Source of the DNA: Globisporangium splendens
Taxonomy: Eukaryota; Oomycota; Peronosporomycetes; Pythiales; Pythiaceae
Assembly (NCBI GenBank): GCA_006386115.1
Contig: VFIW01000004.1
Span: forward strand, 496,001 to 560,000
Length of the DNA stretch: 64,000 nucleotides
Direction: 5' to 3'
Shown: positions 21,355 through 31,700 of the stretch, piece by piece
How positions within the stretch are numbered: the first letter of the stretch is position 1
Layout: every line of letters starts with the position of its first letter
Notes under the pieces: model-generated
What the model was told of the DNA's origin: nothing
The model's database searches: none
Seen by the model: only the letters and a program-made list of their open reading frames with translations
Translations under genes and position numbers: made by a program

Positions 21355-24102
21355 CTACTGCGATGCTTTTGGTTTGCTGCGCCACGTCTCGTCGTCGCTG
21401 CTCTCGCTCTCACTCGAGTCCACCGCGACACGCGTCTTGTTCGCTGTCGCTGCCACACGTTGATGCCGTCCACCGTGTTTGGTGCCTTTACGAAAATCAG
21501 CCTCCTCCTCATTATCATCATCGTCTTCTTCTTCGGTTTCCAGTTTACTTTCCTCTTCGTCGTCCTCGTCCTCGTCGGCCTCGTCCAGGATGAAGCGGCT
21601 TCGGCGTCGTGGCTGGGACTGCCCGGACATGGCCGCCATCGCCTCGCGCTCTTCCTCAGAGTCCGTCTCACCTTCGTACTCCTCGTCGTCCTCGTCGGAT
21701 TCTTCCGAATACACGTGGTCGCTGTGGATCTCTCCGAGCGCGTCTTCCGCGGCTTCGTACTCGGCGTCGACCTCTTGCTCGTCGTCCTCGCCGAGATCGC
21801 TGTCCTCGTTCGCGATCAGTCCGATCAGGTTGCCGTTCTCATCAGCATCCTCTTGGTCGAGGCGACTCGGGAAGTCCAGTTTGCCCGCGAGCTCAGGGAG
21901 ATCCTGCAAGATCTCATCCTGGTTGCCATCGAGGTCGTCAAATACCGACGTGAGCAGGATCTGCTGCACGAGCGTCATCGTGCGGTCCACGTGCCAGTGC
22001 GCACACGCATGCTTGAGCACACGGCTCACATCGCGCACCGTCGACACGCTCTCGAGCAGCGGATGCAGGAACTCGAGCACGTCATGGTTCGTCGCCATCT
22101 GCTGCATCTTCGACGCCACCATGTCCAGCACCGCCACGTCGCTCACATTCACATGACCGTTTTCCACAGCCGACGCGATTTTGTTCATCAGCACCGTCGT
22201 GTTCCCAGATCCGCGATCAAAGATCTTGACGATTTGCTCAGGACGCAGCTTTGCGTCCAACCCTTCGAGAAAGTCCACGTTCACGAGCTCGGGGCAGTAG
22301 CAACACAAGAAGCGCGCAGTCTTTGCAGTCTCATGGTCCCATTGACCGGCAAACAACTTGACAAGCCGACCAACTTCGAGAAGTTCCCACTGCTGGCGCG
22401 CAGCTTCGTCGATGAGATTCGAGAAGATCTCTTTCCGGCCATGGTTCAAGGCTTCAGGGTCGCGTTCATCTTCGGAATCGTCGTCGACTTCTCCATTGAC
22501 AAACTTAGGTGGTGCTTCGATTTTAGGCTTTTTCTTTTGAGACTTAGTGGCAGCACCAACAGTAGCTTTCGTAGCTGCTGGCTTTGCTGGGGGTTCGTGA
22601 ACCAGCTTTGCACGTTTCTGACGCGGGCTCGAGGGTGCAACAGCAGCCGTAGCAGAAGAAGCAGGAGACAAGATATCCGAGACGCCTTCCTTCTTCTTCT
22701 CAGCACCAGCTGCCGACACCGCAGGCTCTGTGCCGTTGCTTCGGATCAATCGTTTGCGCTGTGCGGGCTTCGGTGGTTCTTCTTCTTCTTCTTGTACTAC
22801 TGATCCAGCGATATCGGAATCGAACTCTGCAACGCTTTCACTGGTGGTAGAAGTCGAACACGGTGGCTGCTCTTGTTGCTCATGGTTTACAGTGAGCTTG
22901 CCCACTCTTTGATCTTCCTTGATCGCTTCAGGAATTGGAGCTTGCTTTGATGGCGTTGTCAGCGTCAAGCTGTTATCTCCGCTTTGGTTTCTGGTACTGG
23001 ATGCAACAGTAGAATCGGACTTTGTTGACTTGAGCGGAGGCGGAACTTCTTGCTGCGCGGCTACTACTGCCTTGGCGACCTCTTCTACATCAGGATCGCT
23101 AGCAGTATCCATTTCTTTAACCACCGTTCCAGCTTCCTCTTCCTTCAGTTTAACCGCAACATCACCCGACTCAGATGATTCTACAGCTTCTTGCCGCTTA
23201 CTTTTCTTCTTCGTCTTCCTCTTCCTCCTCTTCCTCTTCTTTTCTTCCTTCTTATGATGCCTCTTCATTTCCTTCTGCTTCACTTCTTCGTTCGCATCAA
23301 CAACGCTCTCATTCTCGTCGTCATCTTCATCTTCGCTCTTCCAAGTTTCGAGCTGGTCCTTCACACTTTGCAGTGCTTTCTCTAGCGGATCTTCAAGCGA
23401 CGCGGCGGTATCTTCTTGCATCACGACTTCCGATTTCGGTTTCTCAGCAGATGATCTCAATGTACTAACCACGCTCGCTTCGACGTGTTTTGTGGGCTTT
23501 GGAACCTTTTTAAACACCACATGCGCGACGCGTGCAGCTTGTAGTTCCTTCTTGGGCTGATAACCATTCAGCTTGTGCTGCCAAGAAGGGGTCGAAGTGG
23601 TGCTGGAGCCACTTTGACCGGGAATTTTCACGACCTTGCTCTTCGCGCTCTCTTTCTTCTCCTTCTTTACCTTTTCCCCCTTCTTCTCGCTCTTGTCCGA
23701 TGATCTCGTCGCCTTGACTGTTATCCTCGGCATGGCGTCGTCGTCACCATCCACACCGCCAGCTCCAAACGCCGCCGTCTTCCGCTTCTTCTTCGACGAG
23801 CCATCCTTACTGGGCTTCCATTTCGCGAGCAGCACGGCGTCTTCTGGGTTCGCGTGGGGCGTCTCCGCGTGCGTGTTCACCTGCAGCGTGGCGTCAAACA
23901 TACGCTCTCGGAACGCCTCCAGGCGTTTGAGCGGATCGACGTCCGCCGCATCTTTGCTACTCACGCTGCCCGACCGCTGGCGCTTCTTCGTGCCCTTAGA
24001 GGAGGAGGCGCTGGTCCCATTGGCTGCGGTGTCCTGCGTCTTCTTCTTCTTCTTCTTCGTGAGCAAGCGCAGCACGTCGTCCAGCGACGAGTCCGCCACC
24101 AT
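21355..24102 (-). CDS. Lys-rich and acidic nuclear-type protein, family unknown
   Basis: A single exon of 915 residues, from the ATG at 24102 (the frame extends upstream but without an ATG). The first 540 residues are full of Lys/Glu/Ser tracts and basic clusters such as KKKRKT and KKRKRRKRKTKKK that resemble nuclear or nucleolar signals. A more ordered, mainly helical block spans about residues 545-750 (LIDEAARQQWELLEVGRLVKLF through VLKHACAHWHVDRT). Extended Asp/Glu clusters and a FILDEADED motif follow. The charge pattern resembles ribosome-assembly or chromatin factors, but I cannot assign it. It shares a 264-base bidirectional promoter with the TRM10 gene. Confidence 0.72.
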   Translation of the reverse strand: MVADSSLDDVLRLLTKKKKKKTQDTAANGTSASSSKGTKKRQRSGSVSSKDAADVDPLKRLEAFRERMFDATLQVNTHAETPHANPEDAVLLAKWKPSKDGSSKKKRKTAAFGAGGVDGDDDAMPRITVKATRSSDKSEKKGEKVKKEKKESAKSKVVKIPGQSGSSTTSTPSWQHKLNGYQPKKELQAARVAHVVFKKVPKPTKHVEASVVSTLRSSAEKPKSEVVMQEDTAASLEDPLEKALQSVKDQLETWKSEDEDDDENESVVDANEEVKQKEMKRHHKKEEKKRKRRKRKTKKKSKRQEAVESSESGDVAVKLKEEEAGTVVKEMDTASDPDVEEVAKAVVAAQQEVPPPLKSTKSDSTVASSTRNQSGDNSLTLTTPSKQAPIPEAIKEDQRVGKLTVNHEQQEQPPCSTSTTSESVAEFDSDIAGSVVQEEEEEPPKPAQRKRLIRSNGTEPAVSAAGAEKKKEGVSDILSPASSATAAVAPSSPRQKRAKLVHEPPAKPAATKATVGAATKSQKKKPKIEAPPKFVNGEVDDDSEDERDPEALNHGRKEIFSNLIDEAARQQWELLEVGRLVKLFAGQWDHETAKTARFLCCYCPELVNVDFLEGLDAKLRPEQIVKIFDRGSGNTTVLMNKIASAVENGHVNVSDVAVLDMVASKMQQMATNHDVLEFLHPLLESVSTVRDVSRVLKHACAHWHVDRTMTLVQQILLTSVFDDLDGNQDEILQDLPELAGKLDFPSRLDQEDADENGNLIGLIANEDSDLGEDDEQEVDAEYEAAEDALGEIHSDHVYSEESDEDDEEYEGETDSEEEREAMAAMSGQSQPRRRSRFILDEADEDEDDEEESKLETEEEDDDDNEEEADFRKGTKHGGRHQRVAATANKTRVAVDSSESESSDDETWRSKPKASQ

Positions 24103-24190
24103 CTTCGTCTTCTTCCTGTAGCAAATGCTTGGTGCGGCAGCAACCACCACATGCGCCAAAAAATAGCTTCAGGAGCTCCAGCAGATTTCA

Positions 24191-24232
24191 GCCAATCATA
24201 AGTGCTTCTCGATTGTTTTTTCTGCCAATCAT
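24191..24232. promoter_or_regulatory. Paired GCCAATCAT boxes in bidirectional promoter
   Basis: GCCAATCAT occurs at 24191-24199 and again at 24224-24232, 33 bases (about three helical turns) apart. The site lies between the divergent starts at 24102 and 24367. The sequence fits the CCAAT-box factor NF-Y; binding is inferred. Confidence 0.5.
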
Positions 24233-24366
24233 GTTGATTAAGTTCGTGACAATGTTTGGCTCTTATGTGCGATACCACAATGCAGTACACGCACTTAGAG
24301 AGAATTAAGTTCGATAAAGCCATTCACAACGAGGCTCGCACCTGCAGTGCCAAATGTTGCGAGACC

Positions 24367-25637
24367 ATGGTGATGCAATGGCCACGCACTCCATGGAGCA
24401 TCGTCGCAAGCGTCAGCGTGCTTGCGATCGCTGTGGGAGCCTACCAGTATCTCGCATGGAGACAGAATGCGGGTGCTGATACTGGCGCTGACGGCAAGCG
24501 AAATAAGCCCCCGAAGCCCACAAAGGAGCAGCGCAAACTCGCGAAACGCATCACGCGCCGAGAGAAGAAAGACCAGCAGCTACTCGCCAAGAAGCACGAG
24601 CGCGCGCAGATCCGCACACAGCAGCAGCGCGAGATGACCGACGAGCAGAAGCGCGAGCAGATGGAGCGCATCAAGATGCAACGTGTCGAGCAATACGTAC
24701 GAACAGAAAAGCAATCATTGTTCTAGAAAGGCAGGCACTCTCCCTGCGCCAACAACTTCACAGATTAACATTGTGTTAATGGTGCTGCCCTCATTTTGTA
24801 GCAGAAGCTGGACGACGGCAAAGCCAATGGCGTCCGTGTGGTCATCGATCTGGGGTTTGCAGCGGCGCAGACGCAGCGGGTACGAGAAGCAGCGCATTTG
24901 CAGTTTTCTGAGTGGTTTACCTTGAGGTTGGAAGCTCATTGTGCATGGAATGATTGACTCACAGGAGTGCCACAGTATCTTGAAGCAACTTGGGTGCGTG
25001 TATGGCTACCTGAAGAAGTGTCCACTAGACCGTCTCATCTCGCTCCACGTGGCCTCGTGCGTGGACAACATCGCCACGATCTGCGCGCAGCACGGCGTTC
25101 CTGGCTGGAAGGTAATTGCAAATGTGTTGACATGATGGCGATAGGAAGAATTCATCTTTGATGGCCTGCCCTTTTGTAGGTGACGTGCCACGAAGTGCCT
25201 GTGCAGGAGCTCTTTGCGCCGCAGGAGGTGATTTACTTGTCCCCCGACGCCGACGACGTGCTCGAAGCAGTGGACCCAGCGCACGTGTACGTCATTGGGG
25301 GCATCGTCGACCGCACAGTGCGCAAGGTGAGCCTTGCAATCGAGACTGGGTGTCAGCAACCGCACATTACTAGCACCAACAGGAATATACTAATGCCCAA
25401 ACGGATTGGATTTGCATGACGACGCAGGGACAAAGTGTCGAGAAAGCTGGCCGCTTCGCGTACCGCGCGGCGCGGCTGCCGCTGCAGGAGCACCTGCCGT
25501 CGCTCCGTTCGCCTGTGCTGAACATTGACTCGGTGGTCATCGCGCTGAACGAGTACGCGAACCACGCGAGCTGGCCTCGCGCCTTGGCCGCAGCAGTGCC
25601 GAAACGTATGCTCCTCGCTGAAAAAGCGGCATGGTAA
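24367..25637 (+). CDS. TRM10: TRM10-family tRNA (guanine-9 N1) methyltransferase with N-terminal membrane segment
   Basis: Five exons (24367-24696, 24802-24879, 24965-25111, 25180-25326, 25428-25637) give 303 residues. TRM10 enzymes are SPOUT-fold, SAM-dependent methyltransferases that modify purine 9 of tRNA. Matching features are VVIDLGF, then IYLSPDADDVLEAVDPAHVY, then VIGGIVDR (with the family's conserved Asp), and finally RAARLPL near the SAM-binding loop. A Lys/Arg-rich coiled coil precedes the catalytic domain, as usual. Unusual is a hydrophobic segment at residues about 8-26 (SIVASVSVLAIAVGAYQYL). The second exon may begin three bases later. The gene ends 106 bases from the end of the giant HECT gene. 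Confidence 0.88.
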
Positions 25638-25743
25638 CTTGCAGCCATTTGAGTTACTACAACAACGTGGCAAATCAATAGAAATAAATGCATATACATC
25701 TAATATAGAGAAAGACCTATACAAAATACGATGCGACCGCAGT

Positions 25744-28700
25744 CTATGACTCGGTTGTGAGAGCCGAGATGCCCGCGATGACACTCGAGACCGTTGCTAC
25801 TGCCGCGGCTGCCGACGCCGACGCTGTGGCTGCGGTTGCTGCGGCGGTGGCTGTCGTCGTCGTGTTCGTCCAGTTGAGCCCCTGGCCTGCGCGCTGCGCG
25901 ACTGTCGTGTTGTCGGCGTCGATCGACTGGCAGTGCGTGATCGCGTACAGCAGCTTGTCCTTCATCACGTCGCGGCACGAGTACATGGGCAGGTCGATGG
26001 AGAAGAAGCACGTGTGCGCGATGGGCAGGTACATGTCGGCGCGACCAGCGGCCTTGGGCAGCCCCGAGATCTTGAAATCCTGCGTGAAGTCGGCCGCGTG
26101 GGTCGGCAGCCGCGAGCACCCCCACACGAACCGCAGGAACGCCGACTTTTGCTCGTCCGTGAACTCGCCGAGCACGTCCCAGAAGAACGCGATGTGCGGG
26201 TCCAACGCCTGGCACCCGTCCCCGTAGATCGTGCGCCGCCGCAGCAAGTCGACGTCGACGGTCGCCTTGCCGCACACGAGCGTCAGCAGTTCCTTCCACG
26301 TGAACAGCCCCAGAGTGGGTGCCGGCAGCATCGTCGCGACACCGCGCGCAATGTCGTCGCACACGGACCGGAATTCGGACAACCGGTACGCTTCAACGGC
26401 ATAAGCGTACTCGGTCTTGTCGTCCCACGTCACGCGCACGTGTGCGCCGCCAGGTACCAGCTCCACGTCCTCGTGCGACGTGCTCGACCGCACTGTGAAC
26501 GTCGCATCGACGATCTCATCAAACATGCCCTCAGTGATACCGTGGACGTCGATATTGTGAATCGTGTCAACAACCTAAGCAAACAGTGCAAAGATACACA
26601 CGCACAAAAGTTAGACTCGGTTCGACTCAATGGGGAGCAGCCACAGCCACATTCAAGCATGAACTAGGAATACGTTCGTACCTGGAAACAGCCATGATGG
26701 ATGCGCTCAATATCTCGGCGCGTCACAGGCTCTTGCACGAGTAGCTTCCAGACCACCGACGGCAGGTTCAGGTCCAGCGGTGTCTTGGTGCGAACCGCGA
26801 TGCCCACGAGTTTCCCGAGGAACTCGGCCATCTGCACAAGCCGCGGGTCCTTCCGCAAGTGCACATTTGGGACGAACACTTCGCGATTTTCGCCCACACC
26901 GTGGATCGCGTTAGGGCACGGCTTCAGCAGCGGCAGGAGCGCCGACTGCAGTTCCGAGCTGATCTGCGCCAAGCACTCGCGGTACAACCCTCCGAAATCG
27001 TCCCCAAACTCACCCACAAACTGGCACTTGAACGCTCGATCCGCGCCACGCAGCAACGATGGCTGGATTCCGTGGAGCTGCTCAAACACCTGCGCAAACA
27101 CGCTTTCCCTGTCGCCTGTGATCTCAGTCGCTTCGCGTGCACGATGACGGTCGACCTCGATCTCCGGGCGAGCTGCGGCCGGGCTCTGCTGCTCTTTCAG
27201 GATGCTCAGCCACCACGCCAGCTTCACGTGTTGGAAGATGATCCCACGCAGCGCACGAGCGCCCTTCGCCAGCAAGGAGTGGTCGTCGTCGATGGAAAAG
27301 TCAATAAACGACAACGAGTTTTGCAATCGGCAGTTGAAGTTACGAAGAATCAAAAAGCGCTTTTGGAGCTGCGCAAGCGGGAGACCTGCCAGGCACGGGC
27401 ATCGATGCAAGTGCTCTTCTGTTGGCACAAATTCCTCGGGGGACATGCGAAGCGGATCGCAGCTCAAGAGCGCTTCCGCGCGTGCTTCGCAGATTTCGTT
27501 CACGATTTGCACCAGTGCGCAGTCACGCTCAAGCGTGAAAATGCGCTGTGAATCCTGCAATTGCTTCAGTTTCGTGCTATACTTGGTCGCGAGCAATCTT
27601 CTGCCCGTCACCGAAAACTCGGGAACAGCAGTGAACGCGATTCCCCACTTGTCAACGTTTGGAGACCCCACCGAATCTGCAGCAGTACCGTTTTCTCGGA
27701 TACCACTACCACTCTCGTCCTCACCCATGGAAACTGATAACGCGCGCCGCTCCAACTCCGTTGGCTCCAGTGACGACATCGATTGCTCCGTCAGAATTTC
27801 ACGATTGCGACTACTATGGCGGCTGTATGCCTCGACCTCTTCGCGAACGAGCGCATCCATCGCGTGTATATTTGCCAGAATGAAATCGGCTCCTTGCTCC
27901 GCATCGTCGTCGCAATGCTTCAAAGCATAGACACACCACTCCATCGGAAAACCCATCTGGCTCAATGTAGTTGCTAACTCCATTCGGAAGTTTGGAATGC
28001 CTTCTTCAGCATCGCCAATGGCTTCACTCTCGTCTTCACTGTAGTACATCTCGTCTCCTAGGAGCCCACTTCCTGGTTGATGAAGGCCGTCGACTCCGCC
28101 ATCTTCAACCCGATGGCCCCCAATGAGATCGATTGAGTCGCGTTGATTGTACAGTGCAAACCCCGGGTAGAAGGTGCCTTCAAGCTGTGGCCCTGTACCG
28201 CCGGGGCCAAAGGCTACTCCAAGATCCTTTCCATTGAGAGCATACGAGAGAGTGCCGCGCTTTAGATCTAGCGTCATTTTCACGATATCGCCCGTCTTGA
28301 ATTTCTCCCCGTACGTCCCTCGCTGCTTGCTGCCATTGTGCCACAGAGCTCGGTTGCCGATCCATCCCCAGCCTCGGTTATCTTTGCCTAAATAGGAGTC
28401 CAAACGCACGTCCTTCCGAGCGACTCCAAGGAAAATATTGGAGCTTGCAGTCACAAACGAGATCCAAACTTCCCAAATATGAACCCCGCTATCGAAGCGC
28501 GCGACTCCGATAGCCGTCTGCCACCCTTTGTCTCTTGCTAGCGACAGTCGCGTGTCTCTGTTCTCGAGCTTTAGGTACGGTCCTTTCCGAATTCGATCCA
28601 CGCGGCACTGGAAATTGGACTGCACAGGAAAGCGCCACACAAAGCTATCGCCTTCGATCATGACTTCTTGTCCGCCGCAACCGCCAGTGAATGCTCGCAC

Positions 28701-31700
28701 CTCGGACTCACCACTTTCCGCATTTTCTCCTCCTTGTAGAATTTGGAGACAGTGCGAGTTTGCAGTCTCGCATTGGAGATCGAGCTTAACGCGAATGGAG
28801 GTCGCGAGTGGGATGCTCACAAGCGCTTCTTGCAATTCCAGATCGTACGGATGTGTGCTCTCGACTCGGATGCACACGTCTTCCGAAATCTCAGATAAGA
28901 AATTATCGGCGGAGAGCATGAACTCATTCGGCAAACTCTGAGTGTCAGCGTTTGAACTTTGGCATTCGACTCGAGCTGGATTCATCAGCGATTTCATGAC
29001 CCCATATACTTGACTCAGGTGTTCGTACCACTCAAACGCACCCATTAGGTTATCGCAACCCATCGAGTTGAATCTGAAGCTGAAATTCGCCTTCGTCGAC
29101 TGCACTTCATGGCCCACAGCCTGCCCAAAGTTGACCACAAGCTTGCAATCCGCGTTCAGCGAGATGGTCGGGTACAGGTCTCGAGGTTGGTCAATCGACG
29201 AAAATGCGATGCCCAGCAGCTGACCGTTTTTCGTGAAAAAGAGCTCTTCCGTGTCAAGCCGAAGCCCACATCCAAACACATCACCTGTCGTCACAGCAGC
29301 GGTTTGCTCATTCCACCGCCAGTGGTCAGCTGCAGTGTCTGTGCTTTGCACTTTTCCATTCGAGGGTGTAAACGAGTACGAACGTGCTCCGTTGGCAGTA
29401 AACCCAACAGGCACTCCCTCTAGCGAGAATTCTGGCGTCGAGTACCCAAATCCAATGGACCCCGTCCCAGCATTGTTCCACTCCACGACCGTGACTTCAA
29501 AGTACACGATTTCGGCCTTCACAATATCGTTCATCGTCATCACCAACTCTGGCGTGTGCTCGAAACGGCACGAGTAATGCTCATTCAGTGGGATCTCTGA
29601 TTGCGCAGCCGTTGGGTTGGCATCTTCAGCATGGTAGTCCAGTAAGAATTTCCGTTCTTCGCCTGAGAAATGGCGTGTGACCGTCATCTTCGACGAGTGA
29701 CTCACCATCATTTCAACATAGGTAGGCGTCCTTACAAAATGGTAGCGATATGGCAAACTAATCAGCGAATCTGGACCGAGGCACGACGACAGCTCTTGCA
29801 CTCGTTCTTCTCTGTTTTGTTCTTCGACGACCAACATGAGCTCTACAAGCGCTTGAAGGAGAGCGTTGTGCATCAATCCTCCCTCTTGATCTTGGTTTAG
29901 TACCATGATTCTCGACCTGCAAAATAGCAAGCCACGCTTGTCATTCCACCGACCGCCATTTTGGATCACCTTGATTAGTTCTCGCACTAAATCGACAGCA
30001 AGCTGACCGCTGGCAGGAGTTTTCTCCCTCAGTACCTGCTTCACGAGTGCAAAGAGGCCAACTGAAAGCTCAGGTCCAAGGAGACACGACTTGTGGCTCT
30101 CATCACCCAAGTCTCGGCTCTGATCACGTAATGTCTTTTGGCACAGCAAAAGCGTATCCACGAATGCCAAGACGTTGCTCACCGACACTGGAGCACAGAG
30201 AATTTTGTCTTCCTCGGATAGATTGAGTGCGAACGCAATGCCCGGTTCCGAGTTCCCTAGATCGTTCAGCGTGATTACAGGAAGCAATCCACCGCAGAAC
30301 TCCGAGTTAACCGACCACAACGAGGTTTCCACGACCACATCGTCATGCTCGTTCATACCATTGTCAGATTGGTTTTTCGCGTTCAATATCTCTTGCTCGT
30401 TGACGTCACCAGACTTTACAGACAAAGCCCCAGATGTATTTGCTTCTGCTTTCCACACGTAACGAAACGAGCGAACTCGCTTCACGAGGTCCTCACGAAC
30501 GCAGCGGACACTCGCAAGCGCTGGAGGCTCAAATGGGTCGGCTTTATTTCCAGCAATGCAGCCCATCGCGACATATCCTGGCGGCGCAACTGGCCACCAA
30601 ATAGATCGTAGTTGCTTTCGCTGAAAGTCATCGTCAGTTTCGGAGTTCTGTGGGAGCCCTTTTCCTGTCACATCGACTCGTTCAAAGCCAACTGGCGGCA
30701 GCAATAATCCATCACAACGATCATTCACAAGGATGATTGGAGAGTCTGGCGCGTCATCCCCGCAATGAATTACGTCACCGAGATTAAACCAGCAAGTGGA
30801 GACCGCAGGCTTTACGCCAGTCGGCATAATCGGGCGCCAAACCGTCACAGGATGATCGCTTGCAGTTCTCAACAACGAACTAGTACTCTGCCTTGTCGTT
30901 GATGCTTGTCGACGTCTCCATTTGTGGCGGTATTTCAGCAATGGATCTGGAGATGGCACACTCCAGACTCGGTCGTACGTATTCACAACCATACACTCGA
31001 GACCACCAGATAGAGCGAACGGTCCCTTCGGGAACAAGCACTCAAGCTTCCGGTTCTTTGAAATAGCTGTATCCCAGTTTACCAAACGTGGTTGAGTAAC
31101 GAAGGTTCGGGAAATGATATGCATCATAGTATCGAACATCACATCGCGAATCAGCGCATGCTTCGTGCATTCGTCACCACTGTCTACTGTTGAGCCATCA
31201 CTTGAGTTCTGAGAAACCAAAGCCTGGATTAGACCTTCGATGCTTTTCAACTCCGAATCCTTTGTGCCTTCGTGTGTTGTATCCACGGAAAGAGCCAACG
31301 TGGAGAGAAGATTAACGGATCGCAAGTTCTTCGTCAGTGTGCAAGACGTCGATGCGCTCATGACATCATTCGCAGAGCGATCGAGAATCTGCTGAATCTT
31401 CCCATTCCCTTGACGATACGCTCTTTCATCTTGATTCCAGCTTGTTTTTGAGGGATCCAAGAATGATACCAGTTGGCGCAGCGCGAGACGGTCACCCACT
31501 GCGCTGAGCGGATTTTCTCCGTCGTACACCGTCTAAAAAATCGATGGAATGAGATTAGCAGCGGGATCTCAAAGAAAATAAAACAGACAGGTGTCGGCCA
31601 CTTACATTTGAAGAAAGTCGGACAGCGTGATGCAATGCTCTTCGAGCATGAACAGCTGTTAGCAAGTGAGTCAGGTTCTCCTCTTCTTGCTCAGCTTCAT

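Noticed and set aside
21298..22803. 501-codon plus-strand frame opposite the Lys-rich gene
   Set aside because: It is an antisense shadow of Glu/Asp/Lys-rich codons; the minus-strand frame is longer and has sensible protein composition.
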